45,540 nt of DNA from a virus. Positions 33,084 through 41,447 of this stretch are shown piece by piece. Made by a program: the position numbers and the translations under genes. The notes beneath the pieces were generated by a model, which had not been told where the DNA came from, searched no databases, and saw only the letters and a program-made list of their open reading frames with translations. Numbering within the stretch: position 1 is the stretch's first letter; each line of letters opens with the position of its first letter. The stretch is taken from the IMG/VR virus record IMGVR_UViG_3300048919_000583, positions 1 to 45,540 of that record, one strand, 5' to 3'.

Positions 33084-34199
33084 ATGCTCGATACACAGAA
33101 CGTCGTCAGCCTCACGGTTGACGGTGTGGATTACAGCGGCTGGAAATCAGTGGAAATCTCGGCAGGACTGGAGCGCCAGGCCCGGGACTTCAACCTGGGC
33201 ATTACCTGGAAGTGGGGCGATCAGAAGATCGAGGTGCCTATCAAACAGGGCGCAAAGTGTCAGGTTCGTATCGGTGATGACCTGGTGCTGACTGGCTGGG
33301 TGTTTGGCACTCCGATCAGCTATGACGACAAGCAGATCACTCGGTCGGTCACCGGGCGGTCGCTGCCGGCGGATCTGGTGGACTGCGCCGCGGTGAACAA
33401 GCCGGGGCAGTGGAATAGCCAGGGCGTGCTGTCGATCGTCAAGGCGCTGGCCGCGCCCTACAAGATCGCCGTGCGCAGCGAGATCCCCGAAAGCTCGAAG
33501 CTGTCCGACCACACCATCGAGCCCGGCGAGTCGGCGTTTGAGTCCATTGACCGGCTGTTGACGCTGTTCCGTGTGTTCTCCACCGATGACGCCCGCGGTA
33601 TGGCGGTGCTCGCGAAACCGGGCAGCGAGGGGCGGGCCTTCGATGCCCTGGCCGTGGGGCGGAACATCAAAGCCGGCGATGCTCCGCTCGACTTCTCTGG
33701 GGTGTATTCGGAGTACCAGGTGCTGGGACAAAAGACCGGTACCGATGAAGAGTTCGGCGAAGCAGCGGCGGAAGTGTCGGCCAAGGTTACGGACGAACGA
33801 ACGACCCGACGGCGCGTCAAGATCATTCAGGAGTCGGGGCAGGTCACCCAGGAGCTGGCCCAGGCCCGGGCCAACTGGGAGCGCAGCACGCGGATGGGCA
33901 AAGCGCTTTCCGCAACCTACACGGTGCAGGGCTGGCGGCAATCGAACGGCCAGCTGTGGAAGCACAACATGATCGTGCGTGTTGTGGATCCGATCATTGG
34001 CTTCGACCGCGACATGCTGATCGCCGAGATCACCTACAGCCTGAGTGACCAGGGCATGACCACGAAAATGCTGGTTGGCCCGCCGGATGGTTTCGAGCCC
34101 GAGCCGGACGACTCCCACAAGAACCGCAAGCTGAAGAAGGGCGGCAAGGGCGACAACTTCGAATACCTGATTCCTGCTGACTATGAGCCTAAAAAATGA
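33084..34199 (+). CDS. baseplate hub protein (Mu gpP-like)
   Basis: A 371-aa baseplate hub protein. It begins VVSLTVDGVDYSGWKSVEISAGLERQARDFNLGIT and continues with GRSLPADLVDCA and NSQGVLSIVKALAAPYKI, as in Mu gpP. The C-terminus is Lys-rich (NRKLKKGGKG). It anchors the tail tube to the spike. It overlaps the spike gene by four bases (ATGA). Confidence 0.92.
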   Translation: MLDTQNVVSLTVDGVDYSGWKSVEISAGLERQARDFNLGITWKWGDQKIEVPIKQGAKCQVRIGDDLVLTGWVFGTPISYDDKQITRSVTGRSLPADLVDCAAVNKPGQWNSQGVLSIVKALAAPYKIAVRSEIPESSKLSDHTIEPGESAFESIDRLLTLFRVFSTDDARGMAVLAKPGSEGRAFDALAVGRNIKAGDAPLDFSGVYSEYQVLGQKTGTDEEFGEAAAEVSAKVTDERTTRRRVKIIQESGQVTQELAQARANWERSTRMGKALSATYTVQGWRQSNGQLWKHNMIVRVVDPIIGFDRDMLIAEITYSLSDQGMTTKMLVGPPDGFEPEPDDSHKNRKLKKGGKGDNFEYLIPADYEPKK

Positions 34200-34702
34200 G
34201 CCTGATGAAGATGCTTGCCCGCGGCACGGTGGTACTGGCCGACGCGGCGAAGAAGCTGCAAACCCTGCAGGTGCGGCTGACGGCTGGAGAAGTGAAGGAC
34301 AAGGTTGAACACTTCGAACCCTATGGCCTCACCAGCCACCCGCTGGCGGGCGCTGAGGTCTTGACGGCGTTCTTCGGTGGGGATCGGTCCCATGGGGTGG
34401 TACTGGTGGCTTCAGATCGCCGGTACCGCGTGCAGGAGTTGAAGCCCGGTGAGGTCGCTATTTACAGCGACGAAGGCGACAAGGTGCACCTCAAGCGCGG
34501 ACGGGTGATCGAGGTGGTCACCGAGACGCTGAACATCACCGCCAGTAGCGCCGTGAACATCGATACGCCGCTGCTCACCCAGACAGGGAAGATCGTTTCA
34601 CAGGGTGACCAGATTGCCGGCGGGGTCAGCCAGATCAATCACGTTCACGGCGGCGTCATGGCGGGCCCAGGCCAGACCACCGCGCCTGTTCCAGGGGGCT
34701 GA
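34196..34702 (+). CDS. baseplate spike protein (Mu gp45-like, gpV type)
   Basis: A 168-aa baseplate assembly/spike protein. An OB-fold N-terminal part has LTAGEVKDKVEHFEPYGLTSHPLAGAEVL and FFGGDRSHGVVLVASDRR. A beta-helical C-terminus (TETLNITASSAVNIDTPLLTQTG) follows, with INHVHGG near the end whose His-x-His probably binds iron at the spike tip. It pierces the outer membrane on tail contraction. Confidence 0.9.
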   Translation: MSLMKMLARGTVVLADAAKKLQTLQVRLTAGEVKDKVEHFEPYGLTSHPLAGAEVLTAFFGGDRSHGVVLVASDRRYRVQELKPGEVAIYSDEGDKVHLKRGRVIEVVTETLNITASSAVNIDTPLLTQTGKIVSQGDQIAGGVSQINHVHGGVMAGPGQTTAPVPGG

Positions 34703-34704
34703 CG

Positions 34705-35103
34705 ATGATCATATCGGGAACCCTTGAAACCTCGCTAGTTCGGGCGGTGGTGATCAGCCTGTTTACCTGGCGCCGCGCCGCGACCGATGACCCGATTGAC
34801 GATGAAGAGCGCTTCGGCTGGTGGGGCGATAGCTTCCCGGCGGTGGTCGATGACCGGATCGGCTCCCGCCTCTGGTTGTTGCGTCGGGTAAAGCTCACCC
34901 GAGAAACCCAGCTCGATGCCGAGTTCTATGCCCGGGAGGCCCTGCAATGGCTGCTCGACGACGGCGAGGTAATTCGCATCGAGATCCGCAGCGAGCGGGC
35001 CACGGACAGCCGCCTGAACCTCGGTGTAATCCTGACCGTCTCCACGGGCGAACGCCTGGAGATCCACCCCACAGAGCTATGGCAGGTGATTTATGCCGTT
35101 TGA
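34705..35103 (+). CDS. baseplate wedge protein (Mu gp46-like)
   Basis: A 132-aa GP46-family protein. DEERFGWWGDSFP is the family signature, followed by GSRLWLLRRVKLTRETQLDAEFYAREALQWLLDDG. It connects sheath and baseplate wedges in Mu-like tails. It overlaps the next gene by 11 bases. Confidence 0.9.
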   Translation: MIISGTLETSLVRAVVISLFTWRRAATDDPIDDEERFGWWGDSFPAVVDDRIGSRLWLLRRVKLTRETQLDAEFYAREALQWLLDDGEVIRIEIRSERATDSRLNLGVILTVSTGERLEIHPTELWQVIYAV

Positions 35104-36133
35104 AACCCCCACGCTTCCCGTGCTGGTCAATCGCACGCAAAGCGACCTGGCCGGCGATGCGTTGCGCCGCTCCGATGCTCAAGTGCTGGCACGAACGCTG
35201 AGCGGTGCTGCCTTCGGGCTTTATGGTTACCTGGGTTGGATCGCCGAGCAGATCCTGCCGGACACGGCTGAAGTCGAAACATTGGAGCGGATTGCCTCCC
35301 TTCGCCTTAATCAGCCCCGGAAGGCTGCGCAGCCGACCCAAGGTACGGCCAGCTTTACCGCAGCTGCCGGCGCGGTGCTGGACGCTGACACCGTATTGCA
35401 GGCCAGTGATGGCCGGGCCTACCGCGTCACTGCAGGAGTAACCACGGTTGCCGGTACCAACACCGCGACGCTTGAAGCGGTGGACGCTGGAGCGCTGGGC
35501 AACGCGGACGCCGGCCTGGTGCTAAACCTCGTTCAGCCAGTCCAGGGGATAGCTGACTCGTTTGTCGTCCTAGCCCCCGGCCTGCTGGGTGGTGTGGCCC
35601 AGGAAAGCGTGGAGTCATTGCGGGCCCGCGTCATTCAGTCCTATCGCGTGATACCTCATGGCGGTTCGGCGGATGACTATGAAACCTGGGCGTTGGAATG
35701 CCCAGGCATTACCCGGGCTTGGACCCGACGGCTGTACCTGGGGCCGGGCACCGTGGCGGTGTTCGTAATGCGCGACGACGATACCGATCCGGTGCCAACA
35801 GCTGAACAATTGGCCGAGGTGAAGCAGTACATCGAACCCCGGCGCCCGGTAACGGCTGAGGTGTATGTCCTGGCCCCCACGCGCAAATCGGTGGTGTACA
35901 GCATCCGGCTGAACCCGGATACCTCTGCTGTTCGGGCGGCCGTCGAGGCGCAGTTGCGTGACCTGCATGCGCGGGAGGCGGCGCTGGGTGAGCCCCTTTT
36001 GCTGACTCATATCGCCGAGGCCGTTAGTGGATCCGCTGGTGAATGGGACCACCAACTGGTGGCGCCGGTTACTGATGTAGCGGCGGCACCTAACGAGCTG
36101 CTGACGTATGGGGGCTGCCTATGGCTGGCTTGA
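35093..36133 (+). CDS. baseplate J-like protein (Mu gp47)
   Basis: A 346-aa baseplate wedge protein. Motifs include AEQILPDTAEVETLERIASLRLNQPRKAAQPTQGTASF, ESLRARVIQSYRVIPHGGSADDYETWALECPGITRAW and RPVTAEVYVLAPTRKSVVYSIRL, the BaseplateJ layout. It overlaps both neighbours, showing a compact baseplate operon. Confidence 0.93.
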   Translation: MPFETPTLPVLVNRTQSDLAGDALRRSDAQVLARTLSGAAFGLYGYLGWIAEQILPDTAEVETLERIASLRLNQPRKAAQPTQGTASFTAAAGAVLDADTVLQASDGRAYRVTAGVTTVAGTNTATLEAVDAGALGNADAGLVLNLVQPVQGIADSFVVLAPGLLGGVAQESVESLRARVIQSYRVIPHGGSADDYETWALECPGITRAWTRRLYLGPGTVAVFVMRDDDTDPVPTAEQLAEVKQYIEPRRPVTAEVYVLAPTRKSVVYSIRLNPDTSAVRAAVEAQLRDLHAREAALGEPLLLTHIAEAVSGSAGEWDHQLVAPVTDVAAAPNELLTYGGCLWLA

Positions 36134-36729
36134 GAACGGCGCAGCAGTACCGCGCCCAGTTGAGAGCGTTGCTCCCCGCGGGCCCGGCCTGGGAGCCTGA
36201 GCGCGTCCCTGAGTTGGCATTAGTGCTGACCGGCTTGGCGCAGGAACTGGCGCGCATCGAAGCCCGGGCCTTCGCCTTGCTGAATGAGATGGATGCCGGT
36301 GGCGTGAATGAGCTGGTGCCGGACTGGGAGCGCGTCATGGGGCTGCCAGATCCTTGCATTGGGCTTGAACCGGTATTTGAGGACCGCCGTCTGGCGGTGC
36401 GTCAACGGCTGACGGCTGTCGGCGGGCAATCCTGTGGCTACTTCATCGAGATCGCGGTGCGCCTCGGCTACCCCGTGGCCACCATCACGGAACGCCGGGC
36501 GCCGCGGTTTGGCCGCTCCCGATTTGGCGCAGCCCACTTCGGTACCTGGTCCGCGCAGTTTATGTGGACGCTCAACACGGGCCCGCGCCGCCGCCTGGGT
36601 CGGCGCTTCGGTGCCAGCTACTGGGGCGAACGGTTCGGGGTCAACCCGAGCGGCGCCTTGGAGTGCGTCATTCGTCGCAGCGCCCCGGCGCATGCACTGG
36701 AAACAATCAATTATGGGGTGGGTGTGTAG
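36121..36729 (+). CDS. tail protein of the YmfQ/DUF2313 family (Mu gp48)
   Basis: A 202-aa protein. It begins with RTAQQYRAQLRALLPAGPAWEPE and contains NEMDAGGVNELVPDWERVMGLPDPC, the DUF2313/YmfQ signature. The Gly/Arg/Phe-rich GRSRFGAAHFGTWSAQF and WGERFG segments and Cys-x-IRRSAPAH end fit Mu gp48. It links baseplate to tail fibres. GC is still high here, whereas the adjoining fibre gene drops sharply. Confidence 0.9.
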   Translation: MAGLRTAQQYRAQLRALLPAGPAWEPERVPELALVLTGLAQELARIEARAFALLNEMDAGGVNELVPDWERVMGLPDPCIGLEPVFEDRRLAVRQRLTAVGGQSCGYFIEIAVRLGYPVATITERRAPRFGRSRFGAAHFGTWSAQFMWTLNTGPRRRLGRRFGASYWGERFGVNPSGALECVIRRSAPAHALETINYGVGV

Positions 36730-37758
36730 ATGGACTATCCGAAAAGCGTACCTAACGTTGGCCTGGTCAATGGCAAGTTTGTTGACGAGAACACTACCAC
36801 CGGGCAAGTCGGCTCTCTGATTCCGGCGGCTTGGGGGAATGCGGTTACTTCTGAAATCCTTAATGTTCTAAGTGCAGCCTCAATAGAGCCCGATGAACAA
36901 AGCACTGATCAGTTATCTGTAGCGATTACTAAAATTATTGCTGGGAGCGGTGTTACAAAAGAAGACCTCAATAAAAAAGCAGACAAGGCAACTACACTCG
37001 GCGGCTACGGTATTACGGATGGTGCTAGTAGGACTTATGTAGATGACCTTGCGCGCCAGTTATTGCCCAAGGCGGGCGGTGTGGTTTCAGGCCCTATATA
37101 TCTTAATAATGGGACCAATGACTCCCCTGAGTTTGCCATGAAAACGCCAGAGGTTGAAGTTTTTATGGATGTTGCAAACAGGTGGTTCAGGGTGTTTGCA
37201 AATTATAATGGTGTTACGACTTTTCCTATGGTTGTTAATGTCCCAGAAAAGGTTGTTTATTTTTTCGATAATGCCGCATGGCACTCCGGGAATTTTAACC
37301 CTGCGACCAAGGCAGATGCCGCTCTGGTTAACCAAGCCACGGAGAATAGTCGGGGAACCGCAAAGGTTGCTTCACAAGGTGCGGTAAATTCTGGTGTTGA
37401 CGGTGAGTCGTTTGTTACTCCAAAAACGCTTGCGGGGGGCTTTAGAATTCTGCTCGCCAATAATGGATATATAGTTTTCCCATGGTGGCTTGGAGGTTTT
37501 GTTGTTCAGTGGGCGTCGGGTGTGAATGCGGCAGTGAGCGGCGGCGGATTAACTTCACAAGATGTACAGTTTCCTATTCCATTTCCCAATGCTGTTTTGG
37601 GTGGGCTCGTTACTAGCAAGTACATATCTGGGGTGACGACTGTCTCTTATGAATCGGCATCAGGGCTTAATAATTCAAAAGTTGGTGTGACGGTGGCAAA
37701 TCCTGTTTCAAGTGGTTCCGGTGTCAGTCAACCACGTGTGTACTTTTTTGGTTATTGA
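36730..37758 (+). CDS. tail fibre protein
   Basis: A 342-aa tail fibre. The first about 60 residues (KSVPNVGLVNGKFVDENTTTGQVGSLIPAAWGNAVTSEIL) are the conserved baseplate attachment part. Short repeats (KADKATTLGGYGITDGASRTYVD, ATENSRGTAKVASQGAVNSGVD) form the shaft, and the C-terminus (FVVQWASG...VQFPIPFPNAVLGG) resembles receptor-binding tips of P2/R-pyocin fibres. GC falls from about base 36850 onward, so the receptor part was probably acquired horizontally. Confidence 0.9.
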   Translation: MDYPKSVPNVGLVNGKFVDENTTTGQVGSLIPAAWGNAVTSEILNVLSAASIEPDEQSTDQLSVAITKIIAGSGVTKEDLNKKADKATTLGGYGITDGASRTYVDDLARQLLPKAGGVVSGPIYLNNGTNDSPEFAMKTPEVEVFMDVANRWFRVFANYNGVTTFPMVVNVPEKVVYFFDNAAWHSGNFNPATKADAALVNQATENSRGTAKVASQGAVNSGVDGESFVTPKTLAGGFRILLANNGYIVFPWWLGGFVVQWASGVNAAVSGGGLTSQDVQFPIPFPNAVLGGLVTSKYISGVTTVSYESASGLNNSKVGVTVANPVSSGSGVSQPRVYFFGY

Positions 37759-37775
37759 TTGTTGATGGGGGAATT

Positions 37776-38219
37776 ATGGCAGATAAATATTTTGCAACTC
37801 TTGACGCGCAAGGGAATCTGGACCTTTGTTTGATTGAGGGTGTTCACAAAATTCCGGACGGCGCGGTGCCGGTTGATCATAAAACTTGGTTCAACCTTAC
37901 CCAAGAGCGATCCAGTCTCTGGACGTGGGATGGCAATACATTCGTTAAAAGTCCAGCACCCGTAGCTGTCCCTGATCCTGAATTAGTAGCTGCCGCCGAG
38001 CGCCAATGGAGAAGCTCCGAGCTGTACGCGACGGATGGAGTAGTGGCGCGCCATCGCGATCAAGTCGAGGCCGGAGCTACAACGGCGCTACTAGGGGATC
38101 AGTACAAGGAGTTGCAAGCGTATCGGCAAGCGCTTCGAGACTGGCCCCAGTCTGCAGATTTCCCTGACGTACAGCGCCGCCCTTCCGCGCCGCCTTGGAT
38201 CGCTGAGCAGACCCAATAA
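37776..38219 (+). CDS. tail fibre assembly chaperone
   Basis: A 147-aa protein of the phage tail assembly chaperone (DUF4376/APC-like) group. It has an N-terminal recognition part and a helical C-terminus with RWRSSELYATDGVVARHRDQVEAGATTALLGDQYKELQAYRQALRDWPQ, ending PSAPPW. It helps fold and attach the preceding fibre, with which it travels as a pair. The ATG at 37776 follows GGGGGA. Confidence 0.85.
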   Translation: MADKYFATLDAQGNLDLCLIEGVHKIPDGAVPVDHKTWFNLTQERSSLWTWDGNTFVKSPAPVAVPDPELVAAAERQWRSSELYATDGVVARHRDQVEAGATTALLGDQYKELQAYRQALRDWPQSADFPDVQRRPSAPPWIAEQTQ

Positions 38220-38220
38220 A

Positions 38221-38244
38221 CGCCCCGCACTGACGGGGCGTTTT
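38221..38244 (+). terminator. intrinsic terminator after the tail operon
   Basis: CGCCCCG-CACTGA-CGGGGCG followed by four T, directly after the fibre chaperone stop. Confidence 0.75.
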
Positions 38245-38268
38245 CATTTCTAATCTTGAGGATTTTCT

Positions 38269-38820
38269 ATGCCTATTACAGAACAGCAATTGCTGCAGAT
38301 CCTTCCCAACGCCCGCCGCCAAGCGGGCGTTTTTGTTCCGGCTCTCAACGCGGCCATGAGCAAGTACGGGATCATCACTCGGCTGCGAATCGCGGCGTTC
38401 ATCGCGCAGATCGGCCACGAATCCGGGCAACTGCAGTATGTACGCGAGTTGGGTAGCGACCAGTACCTGAGCAAGTACGACACCGGCCCACTGGCTAAGC
38501 GCTTGGGCAACACTCCAGAAGCCGATGGCGACGGCCAGAAGTACCGGGGCCGGGGGCTGATTCAGGTCACGGGCCGGGCGAACTATGAAGCCTGTAGCGA
38601 AGCACTGTTCAGCGATGCTCGACTGCTCAACACCCCGGAGCTGCTGGAAACCCCGGTCTATGCCGCGCTGTCGGCGGGTTGGTTCTGGCAGCGAGCGGCC
38701 CTGAACAGCCTTGCTGATAAGGGCGACTTTCTCACGATCACCAAGCGTATCAACGGCGGGACCAACGGCCTGGCGGATCGCGAGGCGCTGTATCAGAGTG
38801 CATTGAAGGTGCTGCCTTGA
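38269..38820 (+). CDS. endolysin, glycoside hydrolase family 19 type
   Basis: A 183-aa GH19-type lysozyme. IAAFIAQIGHESGQLQYVREL carries the two acidic residues E51 and E60 expected for catalysis. KYRGRGLIQVTGRANYE is the substrate-binding block, and the C-terminal ITKRINGGTNGLADR is conserved. No signal peptide or membrane segment, so it depends on the holin at 16431. Its stop overlaps the Rz TTG start. Confidence 0.93.
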   Translation: MPITEQQLLQILPNARRQAGVFVPALNAAMSKYGIITRLRIAAFIAQIGHESGQLQYVRELGSDQYLSKYDTGPLAKRLGNTPEADGDGQKYRGRGLIQVTGRANYEACSEALFSDARLLNTPELLETPVYAALSAGWFWQRAALNSLADKGDFLTITKRINGGTNGLADREALYQSALKVLP

Positions 38821-39338
38821 AGGCCCCGGGCTGGCTGTTGCCGGTCCTGGCCCTGGTGCTGGGGTTCGCCCTGGGCGGTTGGTTGGCCTGGACTTGGCAG
38901 GCCAACGCCTACGGCAAGGATCTCGCTTCTCAGGCCGAGGCGTACAGCACTGATCGCGAGCAGGCCGCCACTGCGGTGATCAACTGGCAGGAAACCCAGC
39001 AGGACGCCCGCAGGGCGCTTGAGGATCGCCTGCAGTTGAACGACCAAACCCATTACAAGGAGCTGCGTGATGCTCAAACGAACCAAGCTCGCTTGCGTGA
39101 TCGGCTTGCTACTGCTGATTTGCGGCTGTCAGTCCTACTCAACACCGCCGCCCAGGGTGGTGGCGGTGGGTTGCCAACCACCCCCGGCGCCTGCGACCTG
39201 GTTCATGGAGGAACGCGAGCCGAACTTGACCCAGCGGTTGCTCAACGAATTGTCGCCATCGCCGGAGATGGTGATCAAGGATTGATCGCCCTGGCGGCCT
39301 GCCAGAGCTACATCAAAGAATTCGTTTCAACGAAGTGA
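38817..39338 (+). CDS. Rz: i-spanin (Rz)
   Basis: A 173-aa spanin subunit. One N-terminal membrane anchor (about residues 5-27, WLLPVLALVLGFALGGWLAWTW) is followed by a periplasmic coiled-coil region rich in Gln, Ala, Asp and Arg. With Rz1 it fuses inner and outer membranes at lysis. The TTG start overlaps the endolysin stop (TTGA). Confidence 0.85.
   Translation: MKAPGWLLPVLALVLGFALGGWLAWTWQANAYGKDLASQAEAYSTDREQAATAVINWQETQQDARRALEDRLQLNDQTHYKELRDAQTNQARLRDRLATADLRLSVLLNTAAQGGGGGLPTTPGACDLVHGGTRAELDPAVAQRIVAIAGDGDQGLIALAACQSYIKEFVSTK
39070..39285 (+). CDS. Rz1: o-spanin lipoprotein (Rz1), nested inside Rz
   Basis: A 71-aa lipoprotein in a different frame entirely within Rz. It has a signal peptide LACVIGLLLLICGC with a lipobox-like ICGC and a short Pro-rich mature part (STPPPRVVAVGCQPPPAPATW), both standard for Rz1. 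AAGGAG lies seven bases before the ATG. The nested layout is like that of lambda Rz/Rz1. Confidence 0.88.
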   Translation: MLKRTKLACVIGLLLLICGCQSYSTPPPRVVAVGCQPPPAPATWFMEEREPNLTQRLLNELSPSPEMVIKD

Positions 39339-39344
39339 AAAGGA

Positions 39345-39455
39345 GCGACCGGGTCAGATGCGTCAACATCTAACCCGGCCGCTGTCCCCGCAGAACGTCC
39401 CTGCGAGTCCAGCCAAGGCTCCTGCTCTGTGCACAAAGCGCGGCGAGCCTAGCAC
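39345..39455 (+). ncRNA. structured RNA resembling phage C4 antisense RNA
   Basis: Three consecutive helices are visible. An 11-of-12-pair hairpin (39349-39360 with 39367-39378) comes first. It is followed by GCTG/CAGC (39381-39384 with 39410-39413), enclosing CGCAG/CTGCG (39389-39393 with 39401-39405) whose loop contains AGAACGT. Last comes AGGCT/AGCCT (39416-39420 with 39446-39450). Architecture and the AGAACGT loop agree with what I remember of the P1/P7 C4 antisense RNA, which silences antirepressor translation. Here it lies directly upstream of the adenine methylase gene, its possible target. The family match is from memory and unverified. Confidence 0.5.
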
Positions 39456-39488
39456 CTGTTTCTCTCTACAGCAAAGGTCTTGCTTTTA

Positions 39489-40283
39489 ATGTCTACCCCT
39501 ATCATCCCCTGGATGGGCGGCAAACGCCGTCTGGCCGACCGGCTTATTCCTCTCTTTCCACCCCATGAGTGTTACGTTGAAGTCTTCGCTGGCGGTGCCG
39601 CGTTGTACTTCCTGCGACCCCAGCCCGCGCCAGTTGAAGTCCTTAATGACATCAATGGCGACCTGGTAACGCTGTACCGCGTCGTGCAGAACCACCTTGA
39701 GGAATTTGTGCGCCAGTTCAAGTGGGCGCTCAGTTCTCGGCAGGTTTTCGAGTGGCAAAAGATGACCCGCCCGGAAACCCTCACCGACATTCAGCGTGCC
39801 GCCCGATTTTTCTACCTGCAGCATCACGCTTTCGCAGGAAAGGTCACTGGGCAAACATTCGGTACCGCGACCACTGGCTCCGCCATCAATCTATTGCGGA
39901 TCGAGGAGAACCTATCCGCTGCCTGGCAGCGCCTGTCTGGCACCTATGTTGAAAACCTTGCGTGGCTTGAATGTGCAGAACGCTACGACCGTGCTCATAC
40001 CTTCCACTACATGGATCCGCCTTACTGGCAGACCGCCGGCTATGGAGTTGAGTTTCCTTTTGAAAACTATGAGCGGATGGCCGAATTTATGCGGCGCTGC
40101 AAGGGCAGGGTAATGGTTAGCATCAACGATCACCCCGACATCCGGCGCGTGTTCGAAGGCTTTCATTTTGAGACTTTGGATATCCGATACACCACCACGA
40201 ATCAGCGCCAGGGGAAGGCCGAAGTGAGCGGAGAGTTGGTGATTATGAACTGGGTGCCGGCGGTTCTGGGAGGGTTATTCTAA
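39489..40283 (+). CDS. phage DNA adenine methylase (D12 class)
   Basis: A 264-aa D12-class adenine methylase. It shows PWMGGKRRL (SAM-binding motif X, about residues 7-15), VEVFAGGAALYF (motif I, about 31-42) and MDPPYW (catalytic motif IV, about 176-181). It differs from the Dam/DpnII-like enzyme at 2860-3669 in spacing and sequence. It probably protects phage DNA from host restriction or regulates expression; specificity unknown. The preceding structured RNA may control it. The ATG at 39489 lacks a strong ribosome site, consistent with translational control. Confidence 0.88.
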   Translation: MSTPIIPWMGGKRRLADRLIPLFPPHECYVEVFAGGAALYFLRPQPAPVEVLNDINGDLVTLYRVVQNHLEEFVRQFKWALSSRQVFEWQKMTRPETLTDIQRAARFFYLQHHAFAGKVTGQTFGTATTGSAINLLRIEENLSAAWQRLSGTYVENLAWLECAERYDRAHTFHYMDPPYWQTAGYGVEFPFENYERMAEFMRRCKGRVMVSINDHPDIRRVFEGFHFETLDIRYTTTNQRQGKAEVSGELVIMNWVPAVLGGLF

Positions 40284-40367
40284 TGCTGCTTCCGGGGGGA
40301 TCTGATCAGCTTGCTATACGCTTTCAACAGAGCGTTACTGTGGCTACGAAAACATAGTGAGGACGCG

Positions 40368-40541
40368 ATGGAAACCGCCGAAATGTACCTGCAGACAATC
40401 CCCGCCAACATTCTTGCCGCAGTAGTGCGTGGGGATGTTGACCTAAACGAACTGGCTCGACATGAGCTTACCTCGCGGGGGTTGAACCCGGAGGGGGAAT
40501 GGGTGGGGTTCAAAGAGGCTCAACGACTTCAACAACTCTGA
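40368..40541 (+). CDS. small conserved phage/plasmid protein
   Basis: A 57-aa protein: METAEMYLQTIPANILAAVVRGDVDLNELARHELTSRGLNPEGEWVGFKEAQR. The pattern of a LAxxELxxRGL motif followed by G-x-WVGF recurs in short plasmid and phage proteins near DNA methylases. Function unknown. GAGG lies five bases before the ATG. It is followed by a strong terminator. Confidence 0.6.
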   Translation: METAEMYLQTIPANILAAVVRGDVDLNELARHELTSRGLNPEGEWVGFKEAQRLQQL

Positions 40542-40547
40542 AATTAA

Positions 40548-40573
40548 AGCCCCGACTATGTCGGGGCTTTTTT
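40548..40573 (+). terminator. strong intrinsic terminator ending the late operon
   Basis: AGCCCCGA-CTATG-TCGGGGCT, a perfect eight-pair stem followed by seven T counting the end of the stem. It closes the rightward operon before the minus-strand cargo. Confidence 0.85.
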
Positions 40574-40639
40574 CATAGTTGCGGCTCAGGGGCTGGTCAC
40601 CGATGTCATTGGGGCCCCTTAGCTTAGGTGCATCCGCAG

Positions 40640-40665
40640 CCTGGTTTGCAGTTGTCGAACTGGTT
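40640..40665 (+). repeat. 26-bp direct repeat, copy 1 (left of the HEPN-like gene)
   Basis: A perfect 26-base match (begins CCTGGTTTGCAGTTG, ends CGAACTGGTT) to 41448-41473. The copies flank the low-GC gene at 40771-41421 and suggest a cassette insertion with duplication. Nothing else is coded in 40574-40770. Confidence 0.85.
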
Positions 40666-40770
40666 ATTGGCTGGGGAGGTGAAGTCATGGGGCAATAAAG
40701 GGGCAAGCTTTAGCCGGTCCAGTGAGCGGAACGAACGATTTGAAACAGCTTTATACCTCGAAGCGATCTT

Positions 40771-41421
40771 CTAAATTATACCAGCCTCTTTTTGTAATTT
40801 TCTAATATAGGCATTTAAGGATTTGCTAAAAAGAGGGAGGGTGTCGTTTATAAAGTTCCAGTTAAAACTCAATAAGGCGCTACTCCAGCCTGCTCTATAA
40901 ATAAGCCCGTCTTCATCGGGTTTTTTATTTCCATGTGTCATGTTAAAGCTGCTTTGGTCAAAGTGAGCGCCATGACTATCGCGGTATGCTTTGGCATCCT
41001 CTATGAACTCATTAAATTTTATCTTAATTTCGTCAGAAAATGCCTCTAGAAGTATATCGTCGACAATAGGACCCCAAAATTTTTTTGTGTTCGAGGCAAT
41101 AATTTCTTCTTTTCCATATCCGCTGTTAAAAATGGTGCAAAATTTAATAATTATTTCTTCGGTTATTAATTCTTCAAAGAGCTGGATGTCATGAATGTCT
41201 GGAAATAAAGAACCATGTTCTTTTTCAAAAATATTTAATGCGTCGTGATCAAGTCGCAGGCCAGTGTTTAATCTGCGGCGCTCCTTGTCGTATAGTTCGG
41301 TAATATGCAGCGGCCTACCAGTTTTGCAGAAGCGATCAACTCGTTGTCGAAGTGCAAGAAGATCAATTGTTCTATTAATTGCTATCTGCCATAAATATAA
41401 CCTGCCAAGGGTTTCTTTCAT
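40771..41421 (-). CDS. HEPN-like protein, candidate abortive-infection RNase
   Basis: A 216-aa, very AT-rich, helical protein. The segment EDAKAYRDSHGAHFD near residue 150 contains R147-x5-H153, fitting the HEPN ribonuclease RX4-6H motif. It resembles the YRDKHxAH-type motif of AbiU2-like proteins. Many HEPN proteins are RNases in abortive infection or toxin-antitoxin systems. No antitoxin-like partner adjoins it. I start at the ATG at 41421 (AAAGGTGA eight bases upstream); a GTG at 41433 is in frame. It is flanked by 26-bp direct repeats and lies in the right-end moron position. Confidence 0.6.
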   Translation of the reverse strand: MKETLGRLYLWQIAINRTIDLLALRQRVDRFCKTGRPLHITELYDKERRRLNTGLRLDHDALNIFEKEHGSLFPDIHDIQLFEELITEEIIIKFCTIFNSGYGKEEIIASNTKKFWGPIVDDILLEAFSDEIKIKFNEFIEDAKAYRDSHGAHFDQSSFNMTHGNKKPDEDGLIYRAGWSSALLSFNWNFINDTLPLFSKSLNAYIRKLQKEAGII

Positions 41422-41447
41422 TTTTTGTATCACCTTTATAAGAGCGC

